Assembly: GCA_947311845.1 (NCBI GenBank)
Contig: CAMZMU010000020.1
Coordinates: 40,422,489 to 40,486,488, forward strand
Direction: 5' to 3'
Length of the DNA: 64,000 nt
Source of the DNA: Poa pratensis
Lineage: Eukaryota; Streptophyta; Magnoliopsida; Poales; Poaceae
How positions within the stretch are numbered: position 1 is the first letter of the stretch; each line of letters starts with the position of its first letter. The notes below the pieces were generated by a model. It did no database searches. It was not told the origin of the DNA and was given only the letters and a program-made list of their open reading frames with translations. Both the position numbers and the translations under genes were made by a program. Below are positions 24,159-35,943 of this stretch, piece by piece.

Positions 24159-27100
24159 TTAAATTACAAGTTTACGTTCCTTAAAAACGTGAGGCTGAAA
24201 CACTATGCATATACAACACACACATGTACACATATTCCTATAGTAATCAAAATGCTGCCCTGCTGCGCTCCTTGCTGCCTCGCTCTTCATCTGTGCATCC
24301 TTCCCGCTTCCACGGAAGTAGTGATACACACGCTGCGTGTATCAGATAATTTACGTGATTAATTACAGGTTCCATAACAAGCCACCGTTCAGAATCCACT
24401 CAGTACAAGCAGATGAGTAAAGACAGGGTGAAGAGAAAATAGCACCTGAATGACCAGGATGCTTAGCAACGACTCGAGGCAGAACAATGCAAAGCCAAGA
24501 AAGTAGAACACCTGCAGGTCAGATGTTTAAAGTTTAGCAAATAATGTTTAATTATTATTGAAACGAGTTTTGCTATGAATTAGGTAAGGTAAACAGCTGG
24601 ACTCTCGAAATAGGCTTTCGCCCCTCTTTATACATAAAGCACTAAACAACTGGACTCACCCCGACTATGACACTGTTGCCTATTAAGCTGATCGCTGGCA
24701 AAATCCCTCTGAGTGAAGAGTAAATAAGGTAGGAAGTTATATCAAAATTCTTATATAGCTGCTTTAGAAACAAATCTAGGAAGTATCATCTTAACATCGA
24801 TAAATGGCTTGTTATGAAATATGATCTCTTGTTTATTAAAGTATTTGTCGAGAGCTCACGTCAATGATTTTCCCACGAATAGAATCGAAGGAGAAACAGC
24901 TGCGTAGACGCAGAAAGCAATATGAACCTGTTTGGAGTCAGCAAGAACAAATTAGCTGATTATCCCAAATAAACAAGTAGCTATAATGTGACACAGGGGT
25001 CTGAATGCACTCTGTTTTTGCATCAACTTTATAGGATACTTACCAAGTAGAACAGGAAAAACCATCCAAACCTCAGAGCACTATCATTTCTGTAATATGA
25101 GTTTTTAAAACAATGAAAATGACGATTTTATGCTTGAAAGAAGAAAAAACCCTCAAATTTTCATTAAAGCTGAAGTTGCACATGTAGAAGCTCAAATGTA
25201 CCTCATGGCGCGGTAAAGTGGTCGGTACCACAGATAATAGGCACCTGGGCAACCAAGAATAAAGTAGATGACCGCCATGAACCAGATCTTGGGACCTGCA
25301 TCCAGGAAGCAAGAAATCGAATCAGTTATGGACAGTTAATGATGATCACTGCATATAGAACCTAGGTGTTATGCTGTAGTTCTCCAAAATAAATCTTTAT
25401 GGTGTAATTTTTTTGAATACCTTCCCCTTTAATCCAAGCAGCAGTAACACAGACTATGTTCCAAAACAGGCACATGATCAACCCTGCCAAACAGACAAGC
25501 AATATATTAAACTTGCCTGTTAGAATCAAGAAAAAACGTCTCATTACTGATGCAGGATGGCGGTGACATAAATCATTACTTATATATAAATATATTAATA
25601 GCTTAGCCCTAAGGATGTCATTTTTAGCAGTTGCGATGGAAAATTCATTAAAGAAACATACCCAAAAGCGATGCGAAGGCCACATACTGTGTTCTTTGAA
25701 GGTGCACAGGTATCTCATTGTTGATATCATGATGAATGATGGGAAAAAACGGAGGCCAGTTTTTCTCTTCTATGACAATGCCAGCTGCAAAAGAAAGAAG
25801 GGAAGCACCCCAAATTATAGGAAGGTAAGGAGGAGAACAGAAAAGAGGGAAGATTAGACTGAGAACAGAAGCTCCACACCTCGCGCCACAGCCTCTTCCC
25901 TCCTTTTGATTTCCTATACATGGTACAAACCAGGATCAACACATTACCCAAAATTTGGAATATAAGGAGTAAAAATAAGGTAGGGTCACGGGGACATTGA
26001 CTAATTTGTTATTCAGATACCTTCTCTCGCCTGCTTAACTCAGCCTCCTTTGCCAGAAGCTCCTTCTCCATTGTCTTCATATCCTGCATATGATTAGCAA
26101 GCACGTAAGATGAGTTTAATCAATTCATTTTGAAGCTTTTCTTTGCGCTGAATTCATTTTAAAAGTTCATAAATCTAAGTATTTAACCTCGGTGAAGTAG
26201 TGTGTCTACCTTGTTTGTGTCCATTGGTATGTCCACTGGGGAGCTGAAGTCATTATAGAAGTCGGCCGGCTCAGGAGGAAGAGGCGAAAGGCGGGTGCTG
26301 CTAGGAGGAGTAGGTCGTGATTGCTGCATCAAGACGAGCTCATATGATATGTTTGGGACGACCGAAGACAGGATCGCATTCACTTTTACTTATGTTACGA
26401 AAACTCCATGCATTGCAAACTCACCGTTGTGTAGAATGAACCTCCAGAATAACTGGATTGAGCAGCTGGTGCTCCTCTAATAGCCTTGTCCTGGTACAGG
26501 AGTAGGGTGTCATTAAATTTGTTATAAACGATAGCAAAGAAACGACGAATAGCGGAAAGATCAAACCAACGGGGACACGAGATTTAACGTGGAAAACCCC
26601 TTCAACAATGGAGGAGAAAAACCACGGGCGCCAGCCAGCAATATTTCACTATATCGAGTGAGGTTACAAACGCCGTGTGTTTACAACGTATGGCTTACCT
26701 CAACCGGCGGCTTACAAGATGTATTTATAGTGGTGCAAAACCCTACGCTACGGCCCAGGCGACGGGCCTCCGCTTCGCTCCGAAGTTAGCCTCCCACTTT
26801 ATATCTTCATATGAATTTAGATCAACATAAAATAACAAAATTTATATACAGGAGTAGGCGCGATTGCTGCAGCAAGACGAGTTCATATGATATGACCTTC
26901 TGGCCATCCTGTTAAATGATTTGCACAAAGCATTTCATGTGAATTCTTATTCTTTTACTTCTGGTTTTCAACTGCATCTGAGTTTAGAAATAATAACTAA
27001 AGCAAGGAACCGGCAGTATTGATTGCCAGAGGCAGATACATCCGAACATAATAAAAAGGATAAGAGTTAAGGAGCCAAACAGGCCACAGGCGGGTGATTG

Positions 27101-27230
27101 ATCTTGACGAAACATAAGGATGGGAGAACAAGGAGTAGCACGAGCTCGCCGGCAACCTTACCGCGAAAGGATTGACCTCGTCGATGCCGCCCTCCTCGAA
27201 AGGGTTGTCATACCTCGACCTCCCCGCCAT
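24159..27230 (-). CDS. SCAMP: Secretory carrier-associated membrane protein (SCAMP), upstream copy A
   Basis: SCAMPs are four-pass membrane proteins of the trans-Golgi, endosome and plasma membrane that act in vesicle traffic. Thirteen exons (minus strand, GT-AG): 27230-27162, 26490-26425, 26323-26210, 26083-26021, 25913-25880, 25784-25662, 25483-25421, 25295-25202, 25089-25044, 24927-24860, 24708-24660, 24512-24447, 24332-24159. They join in frame to about 342 residues. The N-terminus ([19 protein letters not shown]) carries NPF endocytic motifs, then GGSFYTT, a coiled coil ([15 protein letters not shown]), the amphipathic [18 protein letters not shown], and four membrane segments beginning at [18 protein letters not shown], with the conserved [10 protein letters not shown] loop. 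The tail after YHYFRGSGK runs on about 45 residues further than copy B and is Cys-rich, apparently because the usual stop was lost. Exon 8 must use the second of two possible acceptors (GG replaces AG at the first). Confidence 0.85.
26560..26900. other. Insertion-like block and duplicated exon edge in SCAMP A intron 1
   Basis: 26560-26790 is unrelated to the gene and contains a stretch around TTTAACGTGGAAAACCCCTT that looks retrotransposon-derived, though no family is assigned. 26850-26895 repeats, with a few changes, the sequence at 26307-26353 (the border of exon 3: GGAGTAGG...GATTGCTGCA.CAAGACGAG.TCATATGATATG). Confidence 0.5.
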
Positions 27231-27935
27231 GGATATTTCCCCTGCTTTCCTCTGCTTCTGCCTAGCCTAGGGCCAGCCGGTCAGGTGCAAGGAGAGACGA
27301 ACAAGCAGCGGCCGTATTAGTATTAGACCTCGACAACTCCTCCTCACTTGTTCTACACAACGGAGCAGTTGGTCTTTGCGAGAAGTTGCATCATCACATC
27401 TAGAAGGAGGGACAGGATAGTATAAAACCATGGAAATTTTTAGCGGTCTCCGCGTGGATTTTATCCGGCCGCCGTGTTTACTTTTTGTTGCCGTCAAACA
27501 CGCATCGGCGTTCGAAGAATCGGGCCTCTTACTTTCTTCTCTCCTAATTACTACTTTCTTTGCCGCCTCATCCACGCCAACTTGGTAGCGACGGCTTCTA
27601 GATTACTAGTATATCTTCCATTTGCATGAAAACGGTGTTCTCTTTCTTTTATTTTTCCCTCTGAAATCGTTATACAACACTAGCTACTAGCGGCATCGGA
27701 GATTGGGACGCCACAGATCTGACGTTTTCCTTCTCATTTTTAAGATTTTCCTTTTCAAATAAGAAAATTATATTCAGAAAACAAATATGTTATTCTTCGG
27801 TTGTGTTTCGGATATACACGAAATCTGGCACTACAATAATTATAGCTAGTTCACTCGAACGGTGACACACAAATAAATAATCCCCGAGATTTAATCTTCT
27901 CCCCTAGTCCCCTGATCGGAGCCATGAGGAGGACG

Positions 27936-30900
27936 TCAAAAGGGTGGACGGCGCGATGCCGCATCAGGCCTCATCTCTGCTTCCTTCCCGCTTCCGCGGA
28001 AATACCAGTAAACTTTCTGCAAGTAGAAGCACAAGTTTTCAGAGAGATGTAGACGTCACTTTTGATTATGTGCAATAGGAGATTTATGCACTGCCTATAC
28101 CTGCATGACCCATATGCTCAGCAACGCTTCCAGGACAAACAAGGCGAAACCAATGAAGTAAAACATCTGAAAATATGAGTTTCGATTTTAGAATTAGAAA
28201 ATGGAACAGTTTCACTCAAACATGAGTTTTGGTTCTTAAATGTGCCTTCAGGCCCGGTTGCGATTTGGTTCACTATCGTAGAAATACACTTTTGTTTTTG
28301 CATTGATGTAATATCGACTCACCCCAACCGTAGCACTGTATCCTATTACGCTGAGTGCTTGAAAAATTCCTCTGCAAATGATAGGAGAAGAAAAAGTGAG
28401 TTATATTTCAATAACATATTACAAAGTACCAGATAACAAGGAAAATAGATGGATTACTGCACATATTTCAAAAAGTGCAAGTATATATTTTTCAATGTGC
28501 TGACAAATTAGTTAGACGGAAAATCCCATTATAATTTTTTACCATATTAAAAGGAATGGAATTGTGATCATAGAAGAAATTATATACGCTGGAAATGTAA
28601 CTTACGCCAGTGAACGTCCCACGAAAAGGATCGATGGCGCAACAGATGCAAATACGCAGAAACAAATGTGAAACTGCAGATTTAACACAAGCATCAGTTA
28701 TCCCACTGAAACAATCACCTCGTACGACGATCTAGCATGCATTCAAAATAATCAATATTGTACAGAAAACTTACAAAATAGAACATGAAGAACCATCCAT
28801 ATCTGAAAGCACTCTCTTTCCTAGTGAAATTATGATCATATCAACCGGTGAGCAAGGAATTCTAACCATGCACTACAACTATCTGAAGACTTAAGAGTAC
28901 GTAATCAGAAAGAGAAATAGCTACCTCATCGCACGATATAGAGGTCGGTACCAACAATAGTAGGCACCTGGGACTCCAGTAACGAAATATATGATGGCCA
29001 GGAACCAGATCTTAGGGCCTGCATCTGCATGTAGGAAACAAAGGAGATAAACTGAAACATTACAAACAAACGAACTAATACCATACTATTATAAAGGATG
29101 TTCATAAGTTTATATGAATAAATAAAGTTTGTCTACCATATGGTATATGTGGTGAGCAACCAAACAAAATCAAAAAAAAAAGTTTGTCTAAACATACCGT
29201 CCCCTATAATCCAAACAGCAGTCACACAAATGAAGTTCCAGAAGAGGCATATGATCAAACCTGCATGACAAAAATTAGATGTGATTGCTTTGGAACTGAT
29301 ACTCATCTTGAATATATTAATTTAAATATCTTTGGAATTTTCTGGTTTTGTACCTAGGAGGGATGCAAATGCAACATATTGTACTCGCTGCAAGTGCACG
29401 GGTATGTCGTTTGAAATATCCACATGAATGATGGGGAAGAAGGGAGGCCAATTTTTAGGCTCTATGCGAACTCCGGCTGCGTAAGATCAATGATAAGAAA
29501 TTATGCTGAGTTTCACAGGGATTGATTGTACATTTGAGTTTGATCAAGTTAAATTTACCTCTTTCAAGAGCTTCTTCTCTTCGTTTTAAATCCTAGAGAC
29601 AATTAAATTATAGAAGAAAACATACAGGATTAATAATAGATGTATCAAAAATATAAATATTGAACTACATATATGTGAAATTTAGCTGTGTACTTAAAGG
29701 AATGAGAAGCCAGAATTAATTTTAGCAGATACATACTTGCTCTCTCTTGTTCAGCTCCGCCTCCTTAGCCAAAAGTTCCTTCTCCTTTTTCTTGAGGTCC
29801 TGTTTTTGTAGACGACGTCATCAGATGATACGCGAGTGATGTAGAAAAAAATAAGTAAATAAATGGAACTACAAGGAGACTGAGAAATTTCTGATTTCGA
29901 GTAATCTCCTAAATAATTTGTTAACAAAAATATCAAACACAATTATACCCATAATTGTTTTTAACTTAAAGATATTATTTACAACATACACATGCCTAAG
30001 CTTGATATATTTTGCAGAACTCCAACAGAAGAACTCATCATCATGACATGTAATGTAGGAAATGGTAGTCTACTGACAACTGAAGAAATCCAAATACCTT
30101 TTTTGTATCAGGCATATTTACAGGCGCGCCAATGTCATTGTAGAAGTTAACTGGTTCAGGAGGGAGTGGGGTTGGACGTGGGTGCTACATAAATACAAGG
30201 ATAGTTGTCAGATCATGATACTGTTAAATAGAGCTAGGTATAGCAAAGAGTATGAATGCACAGAAATAATTTGAGAATTGAAATGAATTAGTTACTTCAC
30301 ACTTAACAAAAAAAAATTATGACCTGTTCTTGTATATGCTATATATGTTTCTGTATTGGAGGCTAGCTCCTCATGAGGCTAGTAACAGTGTCGATATTTA
30401 TTAGTGTACGTAGGTACTCAAAAGGATGAGTATATGTCATCTATTTTATAAGTACTTCAGCAAGCTAGTCGAAGCAAAATATTGGACAGGAACTGCAAAT
30501 TTGCAAAGATATGGAACTTCATTAGGTATAATAAGGTTATAAGGAACGAAGCTGCAGCACCGCCCATACGCTGGAGCACTTTCTTGCGTATGAGATAGGG
30601 AATAGGAATATATAGGCCTCCAAATTCTGCAGTTCTCCCTTTCGTTCTTCCCTGGCAAGGAATTATATGGGACGAAACTCCTAACGGATACCGTTCCAAC
30701 AGTACCGTACCAGCGCTTGCGAATCTCCAAGGGATTCATGCGCTGGCGTCTTCGCTAGTGGCCGCATCATTGAACCCGGTTTTTCGCCCAGTCTCTAGCT
30801 AGGGGGCTTGGGCTGTCAGTCCATATATGCGTTTTAACAATTTCTCATCCGTTGGACCGGCAGGAATGATATATTTAATCTCCTGGTATGGTAATAATTT

Positions 30901-31240
30901 GCTAGTGCAAATAACAAGCCACGGAAGGGAGGCGGGATTGCTAGGTCAACGGGAGTGAAAATTGAACTAGCAGAGTGCAAGTCTGCGGGCCTTTCAAGGT
31001 CGACGGACTGACAACACGATGAAGATCGATCTTGAGATACATAATTGTTTCAACTGTAATTTATACACTCTGCATGACGATCGAGCACGGGATATGTCAT
31101 GCAGCTAGAGCAAGCAAGTTTTGTTTTTTGAATTGTAGAGCAAGCAAGTTGGTAAGCAGTAAGCTGGTACGTACCGAGAAAGGGTTGACCTCGATCTCGA
31201 CCTCCTCGAACGGGTTGTCCTGCCTCCACTTCCCAGCCAT
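27936..31240 (-). CDS. SCAMP: Secretory carrier-associated membrane protein (SCAMP), copy B
   Basis: A second SCAMP in the same orientation, just upstream of copy A. Twelve exons (minus): 31240-31175, 30184-30098, 29799-29737, 29592-29559, 29476-29354, 29260-29198, 29018-28925, 28820-28775, 28673-28606, 28371-28323, 28166-28101, 28016-27936. All borders are GT-AG, there is no frameshift, and about 279 residues result. Start [21 protein letters not shown] (two NPF motifs), coiled coil [35 protein letters not shown], first membrane segment [18 protein letters not shown], loop [10 protein letters not shown], last segment [20 protein letters not shown], then [15 protein letters not shown] and a stop. 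Exon sizes from 34 nt onward equal those of copy A, showing a tandem duplication. The exon for GGSFYTT in copy A is absent here. Confidence 0.88.
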
Positions 31241-31656
31241 CGAATCCACCACCTTCGATCTTTCTTCTACTATCTCTGATCAACTGGAAATTACACCGCC
31301 AGACTCTATGGGCGTTTGCGACAGGCTGCCCGCCGGCCCTGCACTGCCTACTACGGAGTAGCTCACACAAGGCAAATAAACTACAGTAGTAACTAGATTT
31401 ATGTCTCAGCACCCCGACTTATACGGTACGTCGGACAGCATTTTGTGTTTCTATAATCAATCTCTCTATTACCTTCGCTTTCTTCTCTCGTTTAGACATT
31501 GGGTCGTCGATCGCTAGCCAGCATGTCGTTTTGCACAATGCCATATTGAAACGGCGGAACTTCGTAGGCATATACAGGGACGTATTGCACTGGCCGGCCG
31601 GCCGGGCCTGCGCTGGGGCACGCGCGCACAAGTGGCAGGAGCTACTTTTTTTTTTA
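31241..31656. other. SCAMP B upstream region
   Basis: Sequence 5' of the SCAMP B start, expected to hold its promoter and 5' UTR. No clear TATA element or other feature could be assigned. Confidence 0.3.
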
Positions 31657-31750
31657 CTCCCTCCGATCCACTAAAATTGTTGTGAGAGACGAATGTGGAC
31701 AGTACAACCGGTATATACAACTTTTGAATCTTCTTCTGAATCGGAGGAAG
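31657..31750. mobile_element. Short Stowaway-like MITE
   Basis: Begins CTCCCTCCGATCCACTAAAA after TA (31655-31656) and ends ...CTGAATCGGAGGAAG before TA (31751-31752). 94 bp, with imperfect terminal inverted repeats. Confidence 0.7.
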
Positions 31751-32043
31751 TAATAAAAGAAATATATTAATATCACGAATACTAATTACAATCACTCTCT
31801 GCATTAACAAGATGCTGAAAAACATTTAGGATACACAGAGGCAAAAAAGAAAATTAAGAAAGAGAAAAAAGACCCGCCACGGCAATCAATCAGTCGGCAA
31901 CAACACTAACCACCAACAAAGACAACACCTGGATTACAACAGAGCTTTCCAAAAGTAACGCCGCCAAGAAGAAAACAATGTAGAAGAGTTTTCGTCGCCC
32001 GATCGAAAATCTTAGTTTTTCACCCTAGAGGAGACCGAGTTCC

Positions 32044-32606
32044 CAAAACAATGCCTTCGGCAAGGACATTGTTCCTTTTGTGCAACCGGCAGTGGAGATA
32101 CATGAGCAGCATTTTGATGTTCAGAACTTACAGGTCTTGCTGCCTAATCCAGTTTTTGCTTGGACAGAATACTTTAACAGGCAGAAAGCTCGTATGCTTT
32201 TTGAAAACCTTTTCCAAAACACTGTTCCGGTGGATTTTGTTGGACCCCTTTGCCCCTGGTTCAGATTAAGCAGTCAGTTGTTGAGGTGGAAGCCACACCC
32301 CCACCCAAGAAGAGAACCAGGGTTCAGAAAGCTCCTTTGCTGGTTGTTCCTGAGAGAAGGAGAACGACTAGGAGTGCAGTAAGGAATGAAGGTTTTAAGC
32401 TGGTGCCAATGCAGGACAAACCTGAGCCAAGGAAGAAGCCAAGAGCTGCCAAGCCTGCGTGTGCTCGTCCTCTTATTCCTAGCACACCAATTAACATCCT
32501 GCAGAAGGCCGGAAGACTGTTAGAGATTGATGACAAGGAGTTGACAGAGGAGAAGCTTACAGCCCATCCTTCAGAGTCTGACCCAGTTGTTTCCAATGAC
32601 GAATAA
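32044..32606 (+). pseudogene. LINE ORF1 C-terminal remnant
   Basis: Starts in mid-protein (FGKDIVPFVQPAVEIHEQHF...NPVFAWTEYFNRQKARMLFENL), then shifts frame near 32255 into VVEVEATPPPKKRTRVQKAPL and a Lys/Arg/Pro-rich tail that ends at a TAA 20 bases before the ORF2 start. No zinc knuckle is left. Confidence 0.6.
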
Positions 32607-32625
32607 GGCCCATACATCTAATTGC

Positions 32626-35600
32626 ATGCTTGATTGGTTGGTTTTTGATTGGAATGTGAGAGGCCTTAATGATAAGGACAAGAGGATAATTGTCTACAAT
32701 AAAATTGATGAAAGTAATGCTGCAATTATCTGTCTTCAGGAAACAAAATGTGACTCTTTTGATCATTCCTTTATTCGGAGTTTCTGTCCTAAAAGATATG
32801 ATCAATTTGCTTATTCTCCCTCTATTGGGGCTTCTGGTGGCCTTATTATATTGTGGAACAGTTCTATTTTTAAAGGAGATTTATTGGAAGTTCATCGTTC
32901 TGCCATTAAAACGAGCTTCACTTCTGTTCACAATTCAGAAACATGGAATTTGGTGAATGTCTATGGGCCTTGCACTGGTATTGAACGAGATAATTTTGTA
33001 ACTTGGCTTTATAATTTAAATATCCCAAGTGCTGAGAACTGGTTGATTTTGGGGGATTTTAATTTTATTCGTTCAGTGGAAAACAAAAATAAACCTGGTG
33101 CAAACATGAATGACATTTTTCTCTTTAATGATATCATTAGTCACCTTGGTTTGCAAGAGCTGCCAGTTAAAGGAAGAGCCTACACCTGGTCTAATATGCA
33201 GGATAACCCTCTACTGGAGCAATTGGACTGGTTTTTTTACCTCCCCAACGTGGACTCTGAAATATCCCAATTCCACTGTCACTCCCCTGGCAAAACCCAC
33301 CTCGGATCATGTGCCCTTGCTTGTAAGGATCTCAACAAAAATACCTAAGGCAAAAAATTTCAGATTTGAGAACCATTGGGTTCAGCAGCCTGGGTTCAAG
33401 GAGTTGGTAGAAAGGGTCTGGAACCAGCCGGTCAGGGCCAATTCTATAGTGGGAACTATTTCTAAAAAGCTCAAGAACCTGAGATATGAATTAAAGAAAT
33501 GGGGCAAGAATTTATCACAGCTAAAAGGGTTGATTGAGAAGTGCAACATGGTCATTTTATTTTTTGATCAGTTGGAAGATGATAGATGCTTGAGCATTCC
33601 AGAATTTAATTTCAGGAATATTGTTAAATGCCACCTGAAAAAGCTGCTGAGAATACAGTCTGATTACTGGAAGCAAAGATGTACTGTGAGATGGGTCCAG
33701 CTCAGTGGGGGAAACACCAAATATTTTCATGCCAGGGCAACTGAAAGATTCAGGCAAAACACAGTCACATCGATAGTTAATGAGGAGGGTGACACTATGG
33801 TTGCACATGATGAAAAGGCTACTGCTTTTTGGCAGTGTTTTAAAAACAGAATGGGAATTTCTCTTGGCTCTCAGAGCACTCTGGATGTCCATAGGACCAT
33901 TCAGCCGGTGTCTGACCTCGCCTCTCTTGGAAATTGCTTTACAAAGGAGGAAATTGAGGATGCTGTGAAGTATCTAAAGCCTGATAAAGCTCCTGGGCCC
34001 GATGGGTTTACTGGACTTTTTATTAAGCAGTGTTGGGGCATCATTAAGGAGGATTTTCTCAAGCTGTGTGCAGATTTCTCAGTTGGGGGAGTCTCTCTGG
34101 AGAATATAAATGGATCCTTCATTACTCTTGTCCCCAAAAGGAATTCCCCTGAAACAGTTAATGATTTTAGGCCCATTTTTCTCACCAACACTTGCCTCAA
34201 ATTTCTCACCAAGATAATTGCAAACAGATTTCAGAAGGAGATCACTAGATGCATCCATGCAAATCAATATGGTTTCATCAAAAGCAGGACAATACAAGAT
34301 TGTTTGTCCTGGTGTTTTGAGTATCTGTTCCAGTGTAAACAGTCCAAGAGGAAAGTGGTTCTTTTTAAAATTGATTTTGAAAAATCTTTTGACACAATTG
34401 AACATGATGCAATTTTAAAGATCCTTGAATGCAAGGTTTTCCCACCAATTGTTATTGCTTGGGTGAAAGAAATTTTATCCTCTGACTCGTCATCTGTTCT
34501 TTTGAATGGAATTCCGGGGAAAACTTTTCATTGTAAGAGAGGGGTTCGGCAAGGGGACCCCTTGTCTCCCTTGTTGTATGTGCTTGGAGGAGATTTGCTG
34601 CAGAGCATTGTTAACCTGGCCCTGCAAGAGGGAAAGCTGAAGTTGCCAATCCTACTTATTTGGGTCTGCCAATGGGCACCTCTAGGCCCTCTATCAAGGA
34701 TTTTGCACCTTTTATTGATAGAATTGAAAGGAGACTCTCAGCCACAGTCTCTTTTCTTCATATGGGGACAGTCTGGTGCTAGTTAATTCTGTCCTCTCCT
34801 CATTGCCGACATATTTTATGTTGACGCTAGTCATTCCAAAGGGGGTTATTGAGGTGATTGATAGAGCAAGGAGAAGATGTCTATGGAGGAAGGACAAGAA
34901 TAAAGAAAGGGTAAATTCTCTAGCTGCATGGGACATGGTTTGCAAGCCAAAGGAAAAAGGAGGTTTGGGCATTATTAATCTCCATGTTCAGAACAGAGCA
35001 CTGCTGCTCAAGCATTTGGACAAGTTTTATAACCATGCTGATTTACCTTGAGTAAAGCTGATCTGGGATTCTTACTACCATGAATCTGTTCCTCATTCTG
35101 TGGTGTTAAGTGGCTCCTTTTGGTGGAGAGCAGTCATTAATCTTGCTGATAGTTGGAGATCCATCTCGCATTGTGTGATTGGAAATGGTTTTTCTGCTCT
35201 TTTCTGGGAAGACGTTTGGCAACAAGCTCCTCTAGCTGCAAAATTCCCTCGGCTCTTTTCTTTTGCTAAAGATACAAAGGCCTCTGTCAAGGACATTGTT
35301 AGCCTGGATCAATTGTCAGATGCTTTCCATCTACCTCTGTCTGTGGAGGCTTTCCAGGAATATAATAATTTGCAAGACATGCTGGCTAATATCGACCTAC
35401 AATTTACTGATGACAGATGGGTCTGCAATCTAAATAAAGGAGTTTATAATCCGAGATCTTTTTATAAGATGCATTTCTCCCAGCTAGCTAAGCACGCTCC
35501 ATCTCAGTGGATTTGGAAATCTAAATGCATGTGACAGATTGAACACAAAGGACATGATGTTGAGGAGGAATTGGAAAGTCACAGATAATAATGATTGTGT

Positions 35601-35943
35601 TCTTTGTAGTGCTCATGTAAGAGAAGATTGGAACCATCTTTTCTCCAGCTGTAATTTCAGTATCAGAATTTGGAACTATTTGCAAATGGAGTGGATTGAT
35701 GGTTCAATTGGGACCAGTTTGGCTCATGCAAGGAAACACTTCTCGGGACCTTGCTTTACTGAGATACTCATCCTCGCTTGTTGGAACATATGGAAGCAGA
35801 TGAATGCTTGGATTTTCAAGGCAATAAGGTCCTCTTTCCGAGGGTGGAAGGCTGGTTTTGTTTGTGATATGACCTTGCTTAAGCATAGGTTCAAACAATC
35901 TGTGGTTCCTTCCCTTATTATATGGCTAAGTAACCTAGTGTAA
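32626..35943 (+). pseudogene. LINE ORF2: endonuclease and reverse transcriptase lacking YADD
   Basis: The endonuclease domain opens MLDWLVFDWNVRGLND, with CLQETK, GGLIILWNSS, WLILGDFNFI and later SDHVPLLV. A one-base insertion in a run of seven T near 33236 shifts the frame. The reverse transcriptase begins with DKAPGPDGFTG, then FKIDFEKSFDTIEHD and GVRQGDPLSPLLY. From LQEGKLKLP the sequence jumps straight to TYLGLPMGTSRPS near 34670, so the stretch with the YADD catalytic motif is deleted. The C-terminal zf-RVT part (DNDCVLCSAHVREDWNHLFSSC) is present at about 35590-35650, after stops at 35049 and 35532; the second stop lies at another small deletion (KSKCM then RLNTKDMM). Confidence 0.8.

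Noticed and set aside
30446..30739. Extra SCAMP B exon in intron 1
   Set aside because: The minus frame (97 codons) shows no SCAMP motif and does not correspond to the GGSFYTT exon of copy A.
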